Below the pieces are notes generated by a model. The model was given only the letters and a program-made list of their open reading frames with translations, did no database searches and was not told where the DNA came from. Shown one piece after another: positions 11,455-19,009 of a stretch of 64,000 nucleotides of DNA (position 1 is its first letter; each line of letters begins with the position of its first letter). The position numbers and the translations under genes are program-made. The stretch comes from Desulfohalovibrio reitneri (GTDB lineage: Bacteria; Desulfobacterota; Desulfovibrionia; Desulfovibrionales; Desulfovibrionaceae), in the NCBI RefSeq assembly GCF_000711295.1, contig NZ_JOMJ01000003.1, positions 1,747,501 to 1,811,500 on the forward strand. The letters are read 5' to 3'.

Positions 11455-13823
11455 TGTCCGCGGCTTCGGGGGGAGGCGCGGTGTACGAGTTTCTCCGGGG
11501 GTACACCACCGGATTCGCCAAATCGCGGCAGCAGCGGCCCGCCGCGTCCGCGCCCTATTCCTTCTCCTTCCTCTCCTCCACGGAGAGGCGGGACATCGAG
11601 GAGCACCTGGAAGGCGGGCGGCCGTTCGTGCTGTTCTTCTTCCAAATCAAGAACTACCTCATTTTCTCCAACCTCTTCGGCGCGGACATCACCGACTCCA
11701 TCCTGGAGGCCATGATCGCGGAAACCCGGACCATCCTCCGCCAGGCGGTCCCCGGAGCGGACTTCGTCCACGCCGAAGCCATGGACGAGGGCCGGATAAT
11801 GGCCCTGTGCAGCCTGTCCGGGCCCCCCGGCGGCGACTGGCTGACCGATGTCACCGCCTCGGCCCGGCTGAAAATCAAGACCGGCATCAAGCAGCTCACC
11901 CTGAAGATGACCGGGCAGACCCTGGACATCGGGGCCGGGTTCGCCCTGGTTTCCACCCTGGGGGCGCAGGGGCTGGAGCACTCCCTGTTTGAGGCGCTGT
12001 GCGAGGCCCAGCACGTGGCCAAGGGCGAGCTGGACACCTCCAAGCTCTCCCTGCTCAAGGAGTTCCGCGAAGTCGTCTCCGTGCCCCGGCTAGGCGTGGC
12101 CTACCAGCCCATCATGGACCTGCGCGCCGGGGACGTCACCGCCTGGGAGGCCCTCACCCGGGGCCCGGCGGACTCCCCCTTCGCCATGCCCACCATGCTC
12201 TTCGACTTCGCCGAGGAAGTGGGCCAACTCTTCACCCTGGAGAAGGTCTGCCGCGAGGCGGCCATCTCCAAGCTGGGCGACATCGACCCCTCCCAGAAGC
12301 TTTTCATCAACATCCACCCGCGCACCCTGGTGGACCCCTCCTTCTCGCCGGGGGAGACCCTCAAGCTGCTGGACGTCTGCGGCCTGGGCCCCTCCAACGT
12401 GGTATTTGAAATCACCGAGCGCCACTCCATCCGCGACTTCACCCTCTTCCACCGCACCCTGGAGCACTACCGCTCCCAGGGGTTCCTGGTGGCCGTGGAC
12501 GACGTGGGCACCGGCTACTCCGGCCTGTGGTCCATCGCGGAGCTCCGGCCCGACTTCATCAAGGTGGACATGTCCCTTATCCGGGACATCGACAAGAACC
12601 CGGTCAAGCGCGCCCTCATCGAGACCTTCGTGGCCTTCGCCGACAAGATCGGCTGCCACCTCATCGCCGAGGGCATCGAGACGGAAACCGAGCTGACCTG
12701 CCTCATGGGCATCGGGGTCAACCACGGCCAGGGCTACTTCCTGGGACGGCCGGACTACCCCAAGCCCAGGCCGGACGCAGCCCTGCCCCTCTGCCTGGGC
12801 TCGCGCGGCCTGGGAGGGAACAACGACCTCAAGTGCTCCATACCGGTGCGCAAAATGGCCGAAAAAGCCTTCTCCGTGATGCCGGACACCAGGGTCAGCC
12901 GCGTCAAGGACTTCCTGCGCGGCAACGACCCCATCACGGCCATCGTGGTGGCGGACGACTCCAAGCGGCCCATGGGCCTCATCATGAGCCACCATCTGGA
13001 CCGCGCCTTGTCCACCCGCTACGGCATGTCCCTGTACTACCACCGGGAAGCCACCCGCATCATGGACGGCAACCCCCTGGTGGTGGACCAGGCCGAACCC
13101 GTTGAAAAGGTGGCCAAAATGGCCATGAACCGGGAAAAATACAAAATCTACGACCACATCGTGGTGACGGACCAGGGCCAGCTTTCCGGCATCGTCTCGG
13201 TGCAGAAGATACTGGACACCCTGGCCGCCGTGCAGGTGGAGATGGCCAAGGGCGCCAACCCCCTCTCCGGCCTGCCCGGCAACGTCAGCATAGAGCAGGA
13301 GCTGGAGCGGCGGTGCGGCTCGGGCGACCCCTTCTCCATCATCTACGCCGACCTGGACAACTTCAAGATCTACAACGACATCTACGGCTTCAAGGCTGGC
13401 GACAACGTCATCATGCTCATTTCCCGCATCATGGACTGGGCCTGCAAGCGGCACGGCCATCCGGGACAGGACTTCGTGGGCCACGTGGGCGGGGACGACC
13501 TGGTGGCAATCTGCCACCCGGACCGGGCGGAGCGCGTCTGCAAGGCCGTCACCCGCGTTTTCAAGCGGGTCATTCCCACCTGCTACTCCCCGGAGGACCG
13601 CAAGCGGGGTCACATCACCGCCAAAAGCCGCTCCGGCCAATGGGAGGACTTCCCCCTGGTCTCCGTCTCCCTGGCCATCGTGGACTGCGCCGGACAATGC
13701 GACCTGGCGGCCATCGGGGGGCGGGCGGCGGAGATGAAGAAGTACGCCAAGTCCCTCCCGGGCAACTCCTACGCCCGCGACCGCCGTGCCCCCGTGGGGG
13801 AGGAGGGGAAAACGGGCGGCTAG
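11454..13823 (+). CDS. EAL-CBS-GGDEF cyclic-di-GMP signalling protein
   Basis: This protein of 789 residues carries both cyclic-di-GMP domains in the order EAL, CBS pair, GGDEF. The EAL (phosphodiesterase) half keeps WEALTRGP, INIHPRTL, FEITERHS, VDDVGTGYSG, IKVDMSL and IAEGIET, so all usual metal and catalytic residues are present. The CBS region (SVMPDTRVSRVKDFL onward) usually senses adenylates. The cyclase half has YADLDNFKIYND and GGDDL in place of GGDEF or GGEEF, which may lower cyclase activity. No membrane segment is predicted. The start at 11454 is set by the TAATG overlap with the small ORF. It lies 3 kb from the export locus controlled by cyclic-di-GMP elements. Confidence 0.9.
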   Translation: MSAASGGGAVYEFLRGYTTGFAKSRQQRPAASAPYSFSFLSSTERRDIEEHLEGGRPFVLFFFQIKNYLIFSNLFGADITDSILEAMIAETRTILRQAVPGADFVHAEAMDEGRIMALCSLSGPPGGDWLTDVTASARLKIKTGIKQLTLKMTGQTLDIGAGFALVSTLGAQGLEHSLFEALCEAQHVAKGELDTSKLSLLKEFREVVSVPRLGVAYQPIMDLRAGDVTAWEALTRGPADSPFAMPTMLFDFAEEVGQLFTLEKVCREAAISKLGDIDPSQKLFINIHPRTLVDPSFSPGETLKLLDVCGLGPSNVVFEITERHSIRDFTLFHRTLEHYRSQGFLVAVDDVGTGYSGLWSIAELRPDFIKVDMSLIRDIDKNPVKRALIETFVAFADKIGCHLIAEGIETETELTCLMGIGVNHGQGYFLGRPDYPKPRPDAALPLCLGSRGLGGNNDLKCSIPVRKMAEKAFSVMPDTRVSRVKDFLRGNDPITAIVVADDSKRPMGLIMSHHLDRALSTRYGMSLYYHREATRIMDGNPLVVDQAEPVEKVAKMAMNREKYKIYDHIVVTDQGQLSGIVSVQKILDTLAAVQVEMAKGANPLSGLPGNVSIEQELERRCGSGDPFSIIYADLDNFKIYNDIYGFKAGDNVIMLISRIMDWACKRHGHPGQDFVGHVGGDDLVAICHPDRAERVCKAVTRVFKRVIPTCYSPEDRKRGHITAKSRSGQWEDFPLVSVSLAIVDCAGQCDLAAIGGRAAEMKKYAKSLPGNSYARDRRAPVGEEGKTGG

Positions 13824-13929
13824 GCCGACTGCGCCGAACCCCGCGCCGCCGGAGAATCCACGCCGAACGCCCATTCGCCTCCCCGTACAGCGGCAACGCC
13901 CCTCTCCAACCGGACTCGCCCCCCCGGGC

Positions 13930-13958
13930 TTGACGGCCCAATTGCCCCGATATATCTA
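13930..13958 (+). promoter_or_regulatory. Promoter of tRNA-Thr
   Basis: TTGACG (13930-13935) is a near-consensus -35. The TATATCTA stretch (13951-13958) supplies a -10 at 15-17 bases spacing. The predicted start falls a few bases before the mature tRNA end at 13973. Confidence 0.6.
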
Positions 13959-13972
13959 CCCCCTCACCACAG

Positions 13973-14048
13973 GCCGGCGTAGCTCAGTTGGTAGAGCAGT
14001 TGATTCGTAATCATCAGGCCAGCGGTTCAAATCCGCTCGCCGGCTCCA
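13973..14048 (+). tRNA. tRNA-Thr (anticodon CGU)
   Basis: The 76-base sequence folds as a tRNA. The acceptor stem GCCGGCG pairs with CGCCGGC, the D arm is GCTC/GAGC, the anticodon loop TTCGTAA carries CGU for ACG codons, and the T arm is AGCGG/CCGCT around TTCAAAT. CCA is encoded. One T-T mismatch is seen in the anticodon stem. The overall layout resembles E. coli thrW. Confidence 0.95.
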
Positions 14049-14057
14049 GGATTTCAG

Positions 14058-14087
14058 GCCCCCAATCGCGAGATTGGGGGCTTTTTT
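14058..14087 (+). terminator. Terminator of tRNA-Thr
   Basis: A 10-bp stem (GCCCCCAATC with GATTGGGGGC) around GCGA is followed by six T. Confidence 0.95.
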
Positions 14088-14114
14088 CGTGGCGGGGGGA
14101 GAGTCGGTCGCGGT

Positions 14115-14735
14115 CTAGAGGTTCTTGGCCGCCCAGAGGGCCGCCTGGGTGCGGTTTGGGACCTGTATTTTTCCGTAGATGTTGGAGATGTGGCTTTTGA
14201 CCGTGCAGAGGCTGATGCACATGGCCTCGGCGATGTCGCTGTTGGCCTTGCCCGAGGCGAGCAGACGCAGCACTTCCTCCTCGCGCGGGGTAAGCTGCAC
14301 AGAGTTGCTTTTCACCAACTCCTTGCGCCGAGCGCGAACCAGCTGGTCCGATATGATTCGTCTGGAGAACCACAGCTCCCCGTCCAGGATGGCCCGCACC
14401 CCCTTGGCCAGGATGGCCAGAGAGTCGTCGTCGTGGAAGATGCCGTGCGCGCCCCGCCGCAGGGCCTCTTCAGCCAGGGCCTGCCGCCTGGGCGCGTTGA
14501 TGAGCGCGCAGTAAAGGTTTCCCTGGGTCGAGGCTGTCTGGCAGATGTCCCAGAACCGCTCCAGGGTTTGACTGGTGTAGTCCCACAGCAAGAGGTCGCG
14601 GGTTCCATTCATGCCCAGGGCCAGACCGCCCGCCTCCTGGATGGTGCACGGGATGCCCGTGCTTTCACCGATGGAGTTGGCGAGAAACGAGTTCTGGATG
14701 ATGGTCTTGCCGACCAGGATCACATTTCGTTTCAT
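14115..14735 (-). CDS. CsgD-like LuxR-family transcription regulator
   Basis: This 206-residue regulator has an N-terminal receiver-like domain (about 1-125) without an obvious phospho-acceptor Asp, and a C-terminal LuxR-type helix-turn-helix (about 140-206: LTPREEEVLRLLASGKANSDIAE, CTVKSHISNIYGKI). Its ending VPNRTQAALWAAKNL and the GIFHDDDSLAILAKGVRAIL stretch align closely with CsgD, the biofilm and curli activator, rather than with NarL-type regulators. The ATG at 14735 was preferred over a TTG twelve codons upstream. It is transcribed away from the PilZ/export operon, the usual arrangement for a local regulator. Control of those genes is inferred. Confidence 0.8.
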   Translation of the reverse strand: MKRNVILVGKTIIQNSFLANSIGESTGIPCTIQEAGGLALGMNGTRDLLLWDYTSQTLERFWDICQTASTQGNLYCALINAPRRQALAEEALRRGAHGIFHDDDSLAILAKGVRAILDGELWFSRRIISDQLVRARRKELVKSNSVQLTPREEEVLRLLASGKANSDIAEAMCISLCTVKSHISNIYGKIQVPNRTQAALWAAKNL

Positions 14736-15162
14736 AGTGGGTTGCTTATCCCCGCCCCAACGACCGGTCAATACGGTCTTACCCTACCGCATATGGCATT
14801 TTTGATTCTTTACCCGACCCGACGACTTTCCCCCGTCATATGACGGCGGGAATGCCAGCCACCCACCAACCGGCCGGCTCCTCGCATCCCCTGTGGTCCC
14901 TTCCCAGGGAACCACCCAACGGCGTTCCGTAAGCAGCAGCAAATTTTTTAATATATTGAAATTGCTTGGAATGCTCAGAGAGATTCCAGTTCAACTCCAC
15001 ATATCGGACTAGGGGGAAACCCGCACATCCCCCTCCGTGGGACAGGCGGGCAAACCCTACTCCCTTCCCTATTCCGGGGGAGTTTTCTTCTTCGGCAAAA
15101 TACGCCTTTTGGATGTTTGATTTCCTTGGAATGCAGTCAGAATGGCCCCAGGATGCAACGAA
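14736..15162. other. Divergent intergenic region with candidate operators
   Basis: This 427-base gap between the CsgD-like regulator and the PilZ operon is more AT-rich than its surroundings. It holds the perfect palindrome at 14833-14846, a 10-base direct repeat CTTGGAATGC (near 14967 and 15125), an AT patch near 14945-14960, and a weak hairpin (ACTCCC/GGGAGT around 15058-15084). No complete promoter could be assigned with confidence. Confidence 0.5.
14833..14846. promoter_or_regulatory. Perfect palindrome, candidate operator
   Basis: CCGTCATATGACGG is a 14-base perfect palindrome about 100 bases before the CsgD-like start. A second, weaker CATATG-centred site (CGCATATGGC) lies at about 14790. 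The pair could bind a dimeric regulator, possibly the CsgD-like protein itself. Confidence 0.4.
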
Positions 15163-15483
15163 ATGGACGACCGGCGAGCAGTACAGCGATTCGACCTGAA
15201 ATTGCCCTCGAGGGTGATGGCGGTCGCGGACGAAGCGACCTACCACCTGGTCACGGAGAACGTCTCCTCTCACGGCGCCCTGTTTCACACCAAACAGCCT
15301 CTGGAATCGGGCACACGGGTTGAAGTGACCATGTTTCTGAGCATACCTGGCGAACTTGGCGGGAGCCGCCAATCGGTTATCCGCTCCCAGGGCGAAGTGA
15401 TCCGTCGCGGCGAGGGGGCCATGGCCGTGTGCTTCGACCAGCCCGGAGTCCTGCTCGCCACCGCATCGGGTGTCCCGCAATGA
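15163..15483 (+). CDS. PilZ domain protein (cyclic-di-GMP receptor)
   Basis: This 106-residue protein consists of one PilZ domain. The RxxxR-type motif is in DDRRAVQRFDLKLPSR and the second ligand motif is NVSSHGALF (the D/N-x-S-x-x-G pattern). Both are complete, so cyclic-di-GMP binding is likely. The start at 15163 follows AGGA by nine bases; an in-frame ATG at 15142 is the alternative. Its TGA overlaps the ATG of the next gene (ATGA), coupling the receptor to the export locus. Confidence 0.88.
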   Translation: MDDRRAVQRFDLKLPSRVMAVADEATYHLVTENVSSHGALFHTKQPLESGTRVEVTMFLSIPGELGGSRQSVIRSQGEVIRRGEGAMAVCFDQPGVLLATASGVPQ

Positions 15484-16397
15484 GCCGCGCCATTCCAACT
15501 GTCCCCGGCGGACTGCTTCTTCTCCTGCTTTTCCTGGCCGTGGTCGGCGCGCCGTGCGGCATGGCCAACGCGGAAGAGAATCCGGCGCCTCCGGTTCGAA
15601 ACTCCCTGGATATGGAGGTCTCCGCCTCCTCCCTGGATTTCAGCGAGGGCGGGGAGACCGCCTCCGGAAGGCTTCGCTTCACGGCCGATCCCTTCGACAT
15701 CGGCCTTTCCGCGCCCGGCCGGAGCCATCTGGAATGCCGCCTGAGCGGAGTGGGCGCAGACCTGGAGGGCTTCTCCCTGGAGCTCAAGCTGCTGGACGCC
15801 TCTTCCGGCCAGAGCCGCACCGTCCGCCTGGACGCAGCCCAGCCGTCGGCCTCCCTACGGCTGTTCCTGGAAGGACCGCGCCGGGGGCTGCGCTGCACCC
15901 CGCACCTGGAACTGGGCCGGTTCTCCGCGCCCGGCGAGCACACGGCCAGGCTGCGCCTTGCTCTGCGGCGCGGCAACGGGCGGGCGGTGGAGCGCACCGT
16001 GGAAATGGGATTCGGCATACGGGAGTTCGTGGAGCTGGGCTTGGCCGAGCAGGCCATGCGCTTCAATGTCCTGGGGCCGGAGCGGGCCCCCTCCCTGAAC
16101 GCCCCGGAGGTGGTGGTGGCCACGAACGCGGCTAGCGCCCTGCTGGTGGCGGACGTCACGGACGCGCGACGCGACCTGGGCGGGGAGCGGATTCCCCGCG
16201 AGCGGATACGCATCGCCCTGGCCGGGTCGCCCGAAGGCGCCAGGCGGATGGCGGGCAAGAGCGGAGGCTCCGAGGCCCGCATCGACCTGGGGCGGGGTGT
16301 GAACAGGGTGTACCTGGCGGGGCTGCTGGATTCCGGCCGCCTCCTGCAACACGGCGAATACAGCGGCGCAATCCGGCTCAAGGCGGGCATGCGCTGA
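15480..16397 (+). CDS. exported beta-rich protein, possible two-domain minor subunit
   Basis: This protein of 305 residues has a clear signal peptide (hydrophobic LLLLLLFLAVVGA core, cleavage after ANA near residue 30). The remainder is Ser/Arg/Leu-rich, predicted beta, with no membrane segment. Two similar halves are suggested because both end in a short strand motif: APGEHTARLRLAL mid-protein and QHGEYSGAIRLKA at the C-terminus. The second resembles the ending PGTYTGTILLTATV of the downstream 190-residue exported protein. I infer a tip or anchor component related to that subunit. No family is recognised with confidence. It is translationally coupled to the PilZ gene. Confidence 0.65.
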   Translation: MSRAIPTVPGGLLLLLLFLAVVGAPCGMANAEENPAPPVRNSLDMEVSASSLDFSEGGETASGRLRFTADPFDIGLSAPGRSHLECRLSGVGADLEGFSLELKLLDASSGQSRTVRLDAAQPSASLRLFLEGPRRGLRCTPHLELGRFSAPGEHTARLRLALRRGNGRAVERTVEMGFGIREFVELGLAEQAMRFNVLGPERAPSLNAPEVVVATNAASALLVADVTDARRDLGGERIPRERIRIALAGSPEGARRMAGKSGGSEARIDLGRGVNRVYLAGLLDSGRLLQHGEYSGAIRLKAGMR

Positions 16398-16503
16398 CAT
16401 ATTTCATCCGTGTCCCGGTCTAGCCCACCGGGGAACGGATGCGGGCTCCGGAACCGCGTGACGAGTCCCGCGCGCTTCCGGCCGGATGGGGGGACTCGAA
16501 CAG
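16398..16503 (+). other. Structured leader segment before the riboswitches
   Basis: This GC-rich stretch can fold strongly: CCGGAACCGCG (16448-16458) with CGCGCTTCCGG (16471-16481), or CGAGTCCC (16462-16469) with GGGACTCG (16491-16498). An outer CCCACCGG/CCGGATGGG helix is also possible. The nested, mutually exclusive pairings recall the pseudoknots just downstream but lack their conserved bases. It may be a decayed third copy or a switching element. Confidence 0.35.
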
Positions 16504-16586
16504 CTATGTGGAACGCGATGATTCTCCGCTCCGAAACTGGTCACGAATGGAGCGAAGGGGAGCGAGTCGTGAAACCGGCCACGTGG
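16504..16586 (+). promoter_or_regulatory. Cyclic-di-GMP-II riboswitch, first of a tandem pair
   Basis: The fold has an outer helix CTATGTGG/CCACGTGG (16504-16511, 16579-16586). A P2 helix CGCTCC/GGAGCG (16527-16532, 16549-16554) encloses a loop whose CTGGTCACG (16537-16545) pairs with CGTGAAACCGG (16568-16578), forming a pseudoknot with an AA bulge. The order and bases match the cyclic-di-GMP-II class as I recall it: GGAAC then GATGAT after P1, AAACTGGTCAC in the P2 loop, and GAG-GTGAAACCGGCC at the 3' side. It is a GC-rich variant. It lies before the exported subunit gene. Confidence 0.75.
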
Positions 16587-16597
16587 CAGTCAACTGT

Positions 16598-16676
16598 GAT
16601 CGTGGGGGCGACGACCCCCGTCCCGAAGCTGGTCACGGAAGGGACGGGTCGAGCCAGCGTGAAACCGACCATGATC
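16598..16676 (+). promoter_or_regulatory. Cyclic-di-GMP-II riboswitch, second of a tandem pair
   Basis: The architecture is the same as the copy 90 bases upstream but with compensatory changes. The outer helix is GATCGTGG/CCATGATC (16598-16605, 16669-16676), P2 is CCGTCCC/GGGACGG (16618-16624, 16641-16647), and the pseudoknot is CTGGTCACG (16629-16637) with CGTGAAACCG (16658-16667). Helix bases differ from the first copy while pairing is kept; the loop and junction bases are conserved. It ends 34 bases before the ATG of the subunit, so control of translation initiation is possible. No intrinsic terminator is visible between it and the gene. Confidence 0.75.
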
Positions 16677-16710
16677 GACAAATTCACATCAACGCACAGG
16701 AGACTGACTC

Positions 16711-17283
16711 ATGAAAAAACTCATCTCGCTCATCTCGGTGATGGCCCTGGTCCTGGTCGCCGGTTCCGCCTTCGCGGCTGAAACCGACAGCGAAGACATC
16801 ACCATCAACATCGCCGTCGAGAAGTGGGTCGAAATCGCCCCGCAAGAAACCGAGTTCACCATGACGGTGGACAGCAGCGGCCAGGCCAACAACTCCGCTG
16901 GCGACCCCGTCAACTTCGAGCCCAGCGCCACCATCGAGGTGAGCGCCAACTGCCCCTACACTCTGAAGGCCAACGGCGACGACTCCTTCGTCCGCTCCAC
17001 CGACAACAACCCCTTCTGGAAGGCCGTGAACAGCGCCGGCGACATCATCGGCTACTACATCGCCCTGAAGAAGGACATGACCATCCCGTCCAGCAGCAAC
17101 AACGTGCTGTACGGCAATGAGCAGGACGAGATCTCCTACGTAGTCGATCCCGCCGCCATGGGCCGGCAGACCGAGATCATGGGCGTGGGCGGCGCGCTCG
17201 GCGGCAACGACACCCCGGACGGCTCCTTCGCCGCTCCCGGCACCTACACCGGCACCATCCTGCTGACCGCCACCGTCAACTAA
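16711..17283 (+). CDS. exported probable major fibre or matrix subunit
   Basis: This 190-residue precursor has a typical signal peptide (MKKLISLISVMALVLVAGSAFA, cleavage near residue 22). The mature protein is small, acidic and beta-rich, with few Cys and Lys. It ends in GTYTGTILLTATVN, the terminal-strand pattern seen in spore-coat-U-like and other chaperone-assembled or WxL-like proteins. A good ribosome site (AGGAGA) lies 8 bases before ATG. The gene is flanked by tandem cyclic-di-GMP-II riboswitches and a terminator, so it can be made in excess over the downstream secretion genes, as is usual for a major subunit. The subunit role is inferred. Confidence 0.7.
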   Translation: MKKLISLISVMALVLVAGSAFAAETDSEDITINIAVEKWVEIAPQETEFTMTVDSSGQANNSAGDPVNFEPSATIEVSANCPYTLKANGDDSFVRSTDNNPFWKAVNSAGDIIGYYIALKKDMTIPSSSNNVLYGNEQDEISYVVDPAAMGRQTEIMGVGGALGGNDTPDGSFAAPGTYTGTILLTATVN

Positions 17284-17302
17284 CCACTCGCAACCGCGAC
17301 AC

Positions 17303-17334
17303 AGGGGGCGGGGCTTCGGCTCCGCCCCCTCTTT
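17303..17334 (+). terminator. Partial terminator after the subunit gene
   Basis: A 12-bp stem (AGGGGGCGGGGC with GCTCCGCCCCCT) capped by TTCG is followed only by CTTT. The weak T tract suggests read-through into the chaperone and secretin genes, giving high subunit and lower machinery expression. Confidence 0.75.
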
Positions 17335-17368
17335 CAACCACTTCAACCGGCGCACCGGAGGGGTCGAG

Positions 17369-19009
17369 ATGCAATCCGCCTTCGCAGGGGCTTTGGCCTT
17401 CTGCCTTTTTTTGGTTTTTTTGCCAGTTACCGCACCGTGCCAGAGCTTCATGGTCCGCCCCATGGAAGTGGCCTTCCAGGCCAAGCCGGGGCAGCGGGTC
17501 AATTTCGCCCTGGAGCTGAAGAACACCGGCGGGACCAACCCCGCGCCCAAGACCTTCGAGATCATGGCCTACGATTTGGCCCAGACCCCGTCCGGCGGCT
17601 GGACCGGCGTGGCTCCGAGCCTCGACGGCGGCCGCAACGCCGCTGTTTCCTGCCGGGAGTGGATAAACCTGCCCCGGGCAAGCTTCACCGTGGAGCCCAT
17701 GCGGATGCGCCAGGCCCGGGTGGAGATGACTATCCCGGCCAACGCCAAGGGCAGCTATTTCGCCTCCCTCTACGTCAAGGAGCGCGCCCCGGAAGGGGTG
17801 AACATCGCCATGGCCTTCCAGGTGCCCATCATGGTGGAAATCCAGGGCAGGACCGTGCGGCAGCGGGTGGAGATCGACGACGTGGACATGCGCTTCCGCG
17901 AGGCGGAACCGCAGTCGCCCGCCACCACCCTGGTCAGGCTGGATGTGGCCAACAATGGGCGCACCTTCTCCACGGTGGAGGGCCGTATGCGATTGCGGGC
18001 CCAGGTGCAGGACAAGTGGCTCACCGTGGCCGACGTGGACTACAAGGAAAAACGCATCCTGCCCGGGGTGAAGCTCAACCTGCTCTCCGACCTGGAGCGG
18101 CGGCTGCCATCCGGCACGTACAAACTGGAGGGCACCCTGTACGTGGACGGCAGGCGCGTGAAGCCGCTGGAAAAAACCATTTCCTTTACGGGCGACCCCA
18201 CGGTGGAAAAGATCGCCCTGGATTCCGCGCTCTATCTGGAGCCGCCGGAGTTGTTCGTGGAATCCACCCCCGGGGCCATGCGCACGGCCGTGCTCAGGCT
18301 GCGCAACGCCTCGCCGGACACCATCACGGTGGAAACCTACTCCACCATTCCCAAGGACCTGGCCGGAGTCTCCATGGGCGAGCTCATGGGGCACGACCTC
18401 TCCTGCGCGGACTGGATACGCATCTACCCGGAAAAGTTCCGCATCCGAGGCGGCGCCACCCAGAACGTGCGGGTGGTGACCAATCTCCCGCGCACCGGGG
18501 CGGACCACTCCACCTACTACGGCGACCTGGTTTTTGAGTCCGCCTACCCGGACGGGCAGAGCGCGGGCACCACCCGCACCCTGGTCTGCCTGGGCAACTC
18601 GGCAAAGGACGCGCAACTTGACGCGGCCATCTCCGAGACCTCCCTGGCCGCTGGCGGGGAAAGCGGCTACGTGGTCACGTCCAGGTGCGTCAACATCGGC
18701 GGCAAGCACTTCACCCCCCGCGTGCGCGCGGACCTGGTCACGGGTATCGGCGAGGTGGTTCAGTCCGTGGACATGGAAGGCGAGTCCGGCCTCATGCTGC
18801 CCCTGGCCACGCGGCGGTTTTCCGGCACGCTGGATTTCGCCGAGGTGGAAGAGGGAACATACGAGTTGCGCACCACGCTGGTGTACGGAGAGGACGAGAA
18901 CACGGCCATGACCACGCCGGTGCATGTCACACGCGAGGGCGGCGCGGTCACGGTAAGCGTGCTGGAGCGGGCGGCCGCAGACGAGGGGGACGGGGACCGT
19001 GCCGGATAA
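17369..19009 (+). CDS. periplasmic protein with duplicated chaperone-like and Ig-like domains
   Basis: This 546-residue protein has a signal peptide (cleavage near residue 25). The mature part is an internal duplication. Each half opens with a PapD/DUF916-like sandwich: FMVRPMEVAFQAKPGQRVNF with CREWINLP, and LYLEPPELFVESTPGAMRT with CADWIRIYPEKF. Each is followed by an Ig-like beta domain. Such domains in pilus chaperones and WxL-interacting proteins bind exported beta subunits, so I infer subunit binding in the periplasm. The stop overlaps the secretin start by 11 bases. GGAGG lies before the ATG. The family assignment is by pattern only. Confidence 0.65.
   Translation: MQSAFAGALAFCLFLVFLPVTAPCQSFMVRPMEVAFQAKPGQRVNFALELKNTGGTNPAPKTFEIMAYDLAQTPSGGWTGVAPSLDGGRNAAVSCREWINLPRASFTVEPMRMRQARVEMTIPANAKGSYFASLYVKERAPEGVNIAMAFQVPIMVEIQGRTVRQRVEIDDVDMRFREAEPQSPATTLVRLDVANNGRTFSTVEGRMRLRAQVQDKWLTVADVDYKEKRILPGVKLNLLSDLERRLPSGTYKLEGTLYVDGRRVKPLEKTISFTGDPTVEKIALDSALYLEPPELFVESTPGAMRTAVLRLRNASPDTITVETYSTIPKDLAGVSMGELMGHDLSCADWIRIYPEKFRIRGGATQNVRVVTNLPRTGADHSTYYGDLVFESAYPDGQSAGTTRTLVCLGNSAKDAQLDAAISETSLAAGGESGYVVTSRCVNIGGKHFTPRVRADLVTGIGEVVQSVDMEGESGLMLPLATRRFSGTLDFAEVEEGTYELRTTLVYGEDENTAMTTPVHVTREGGAVTVSVLERAAADEGDGDRAG

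Noticed and set aside
15010-15060. A GEMM-I-like GGCGGGCAAACCC stretch before the PilZ gene
   Set aside because: Only the CAAACC piece resembles the class; the remaining conserved blocks are absent.
13973-15200. tRNA-Thr as integration site of a genomic island carrying the export locus
   Set aside because: No integrase and no direct repeat of the tRNA 3' end were seen downstream, and the GC content is similar to the flanks.
16459-16504. Hammerhead-ribozyme-like core (GTGACGAGTCCC ... GGGACTCGAAC)
   Set aside because: The essential CUGANGA and GAAA core bases are changed (GUGACGA, CGAAC) and no proper cleavage-site stem is formed.
16504-16676. Cyclic-di-GMP-I (GEMM), cobalamin or glycine riboswitch for the tandem structures
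   Set aside because: The conserved bases of those classes (for example CGCAAAGCC and the GGTAGC receptor of GEMM-I) are missing, while the pseudoknot and bulge pattern fits cyclic-di-GMP-II.
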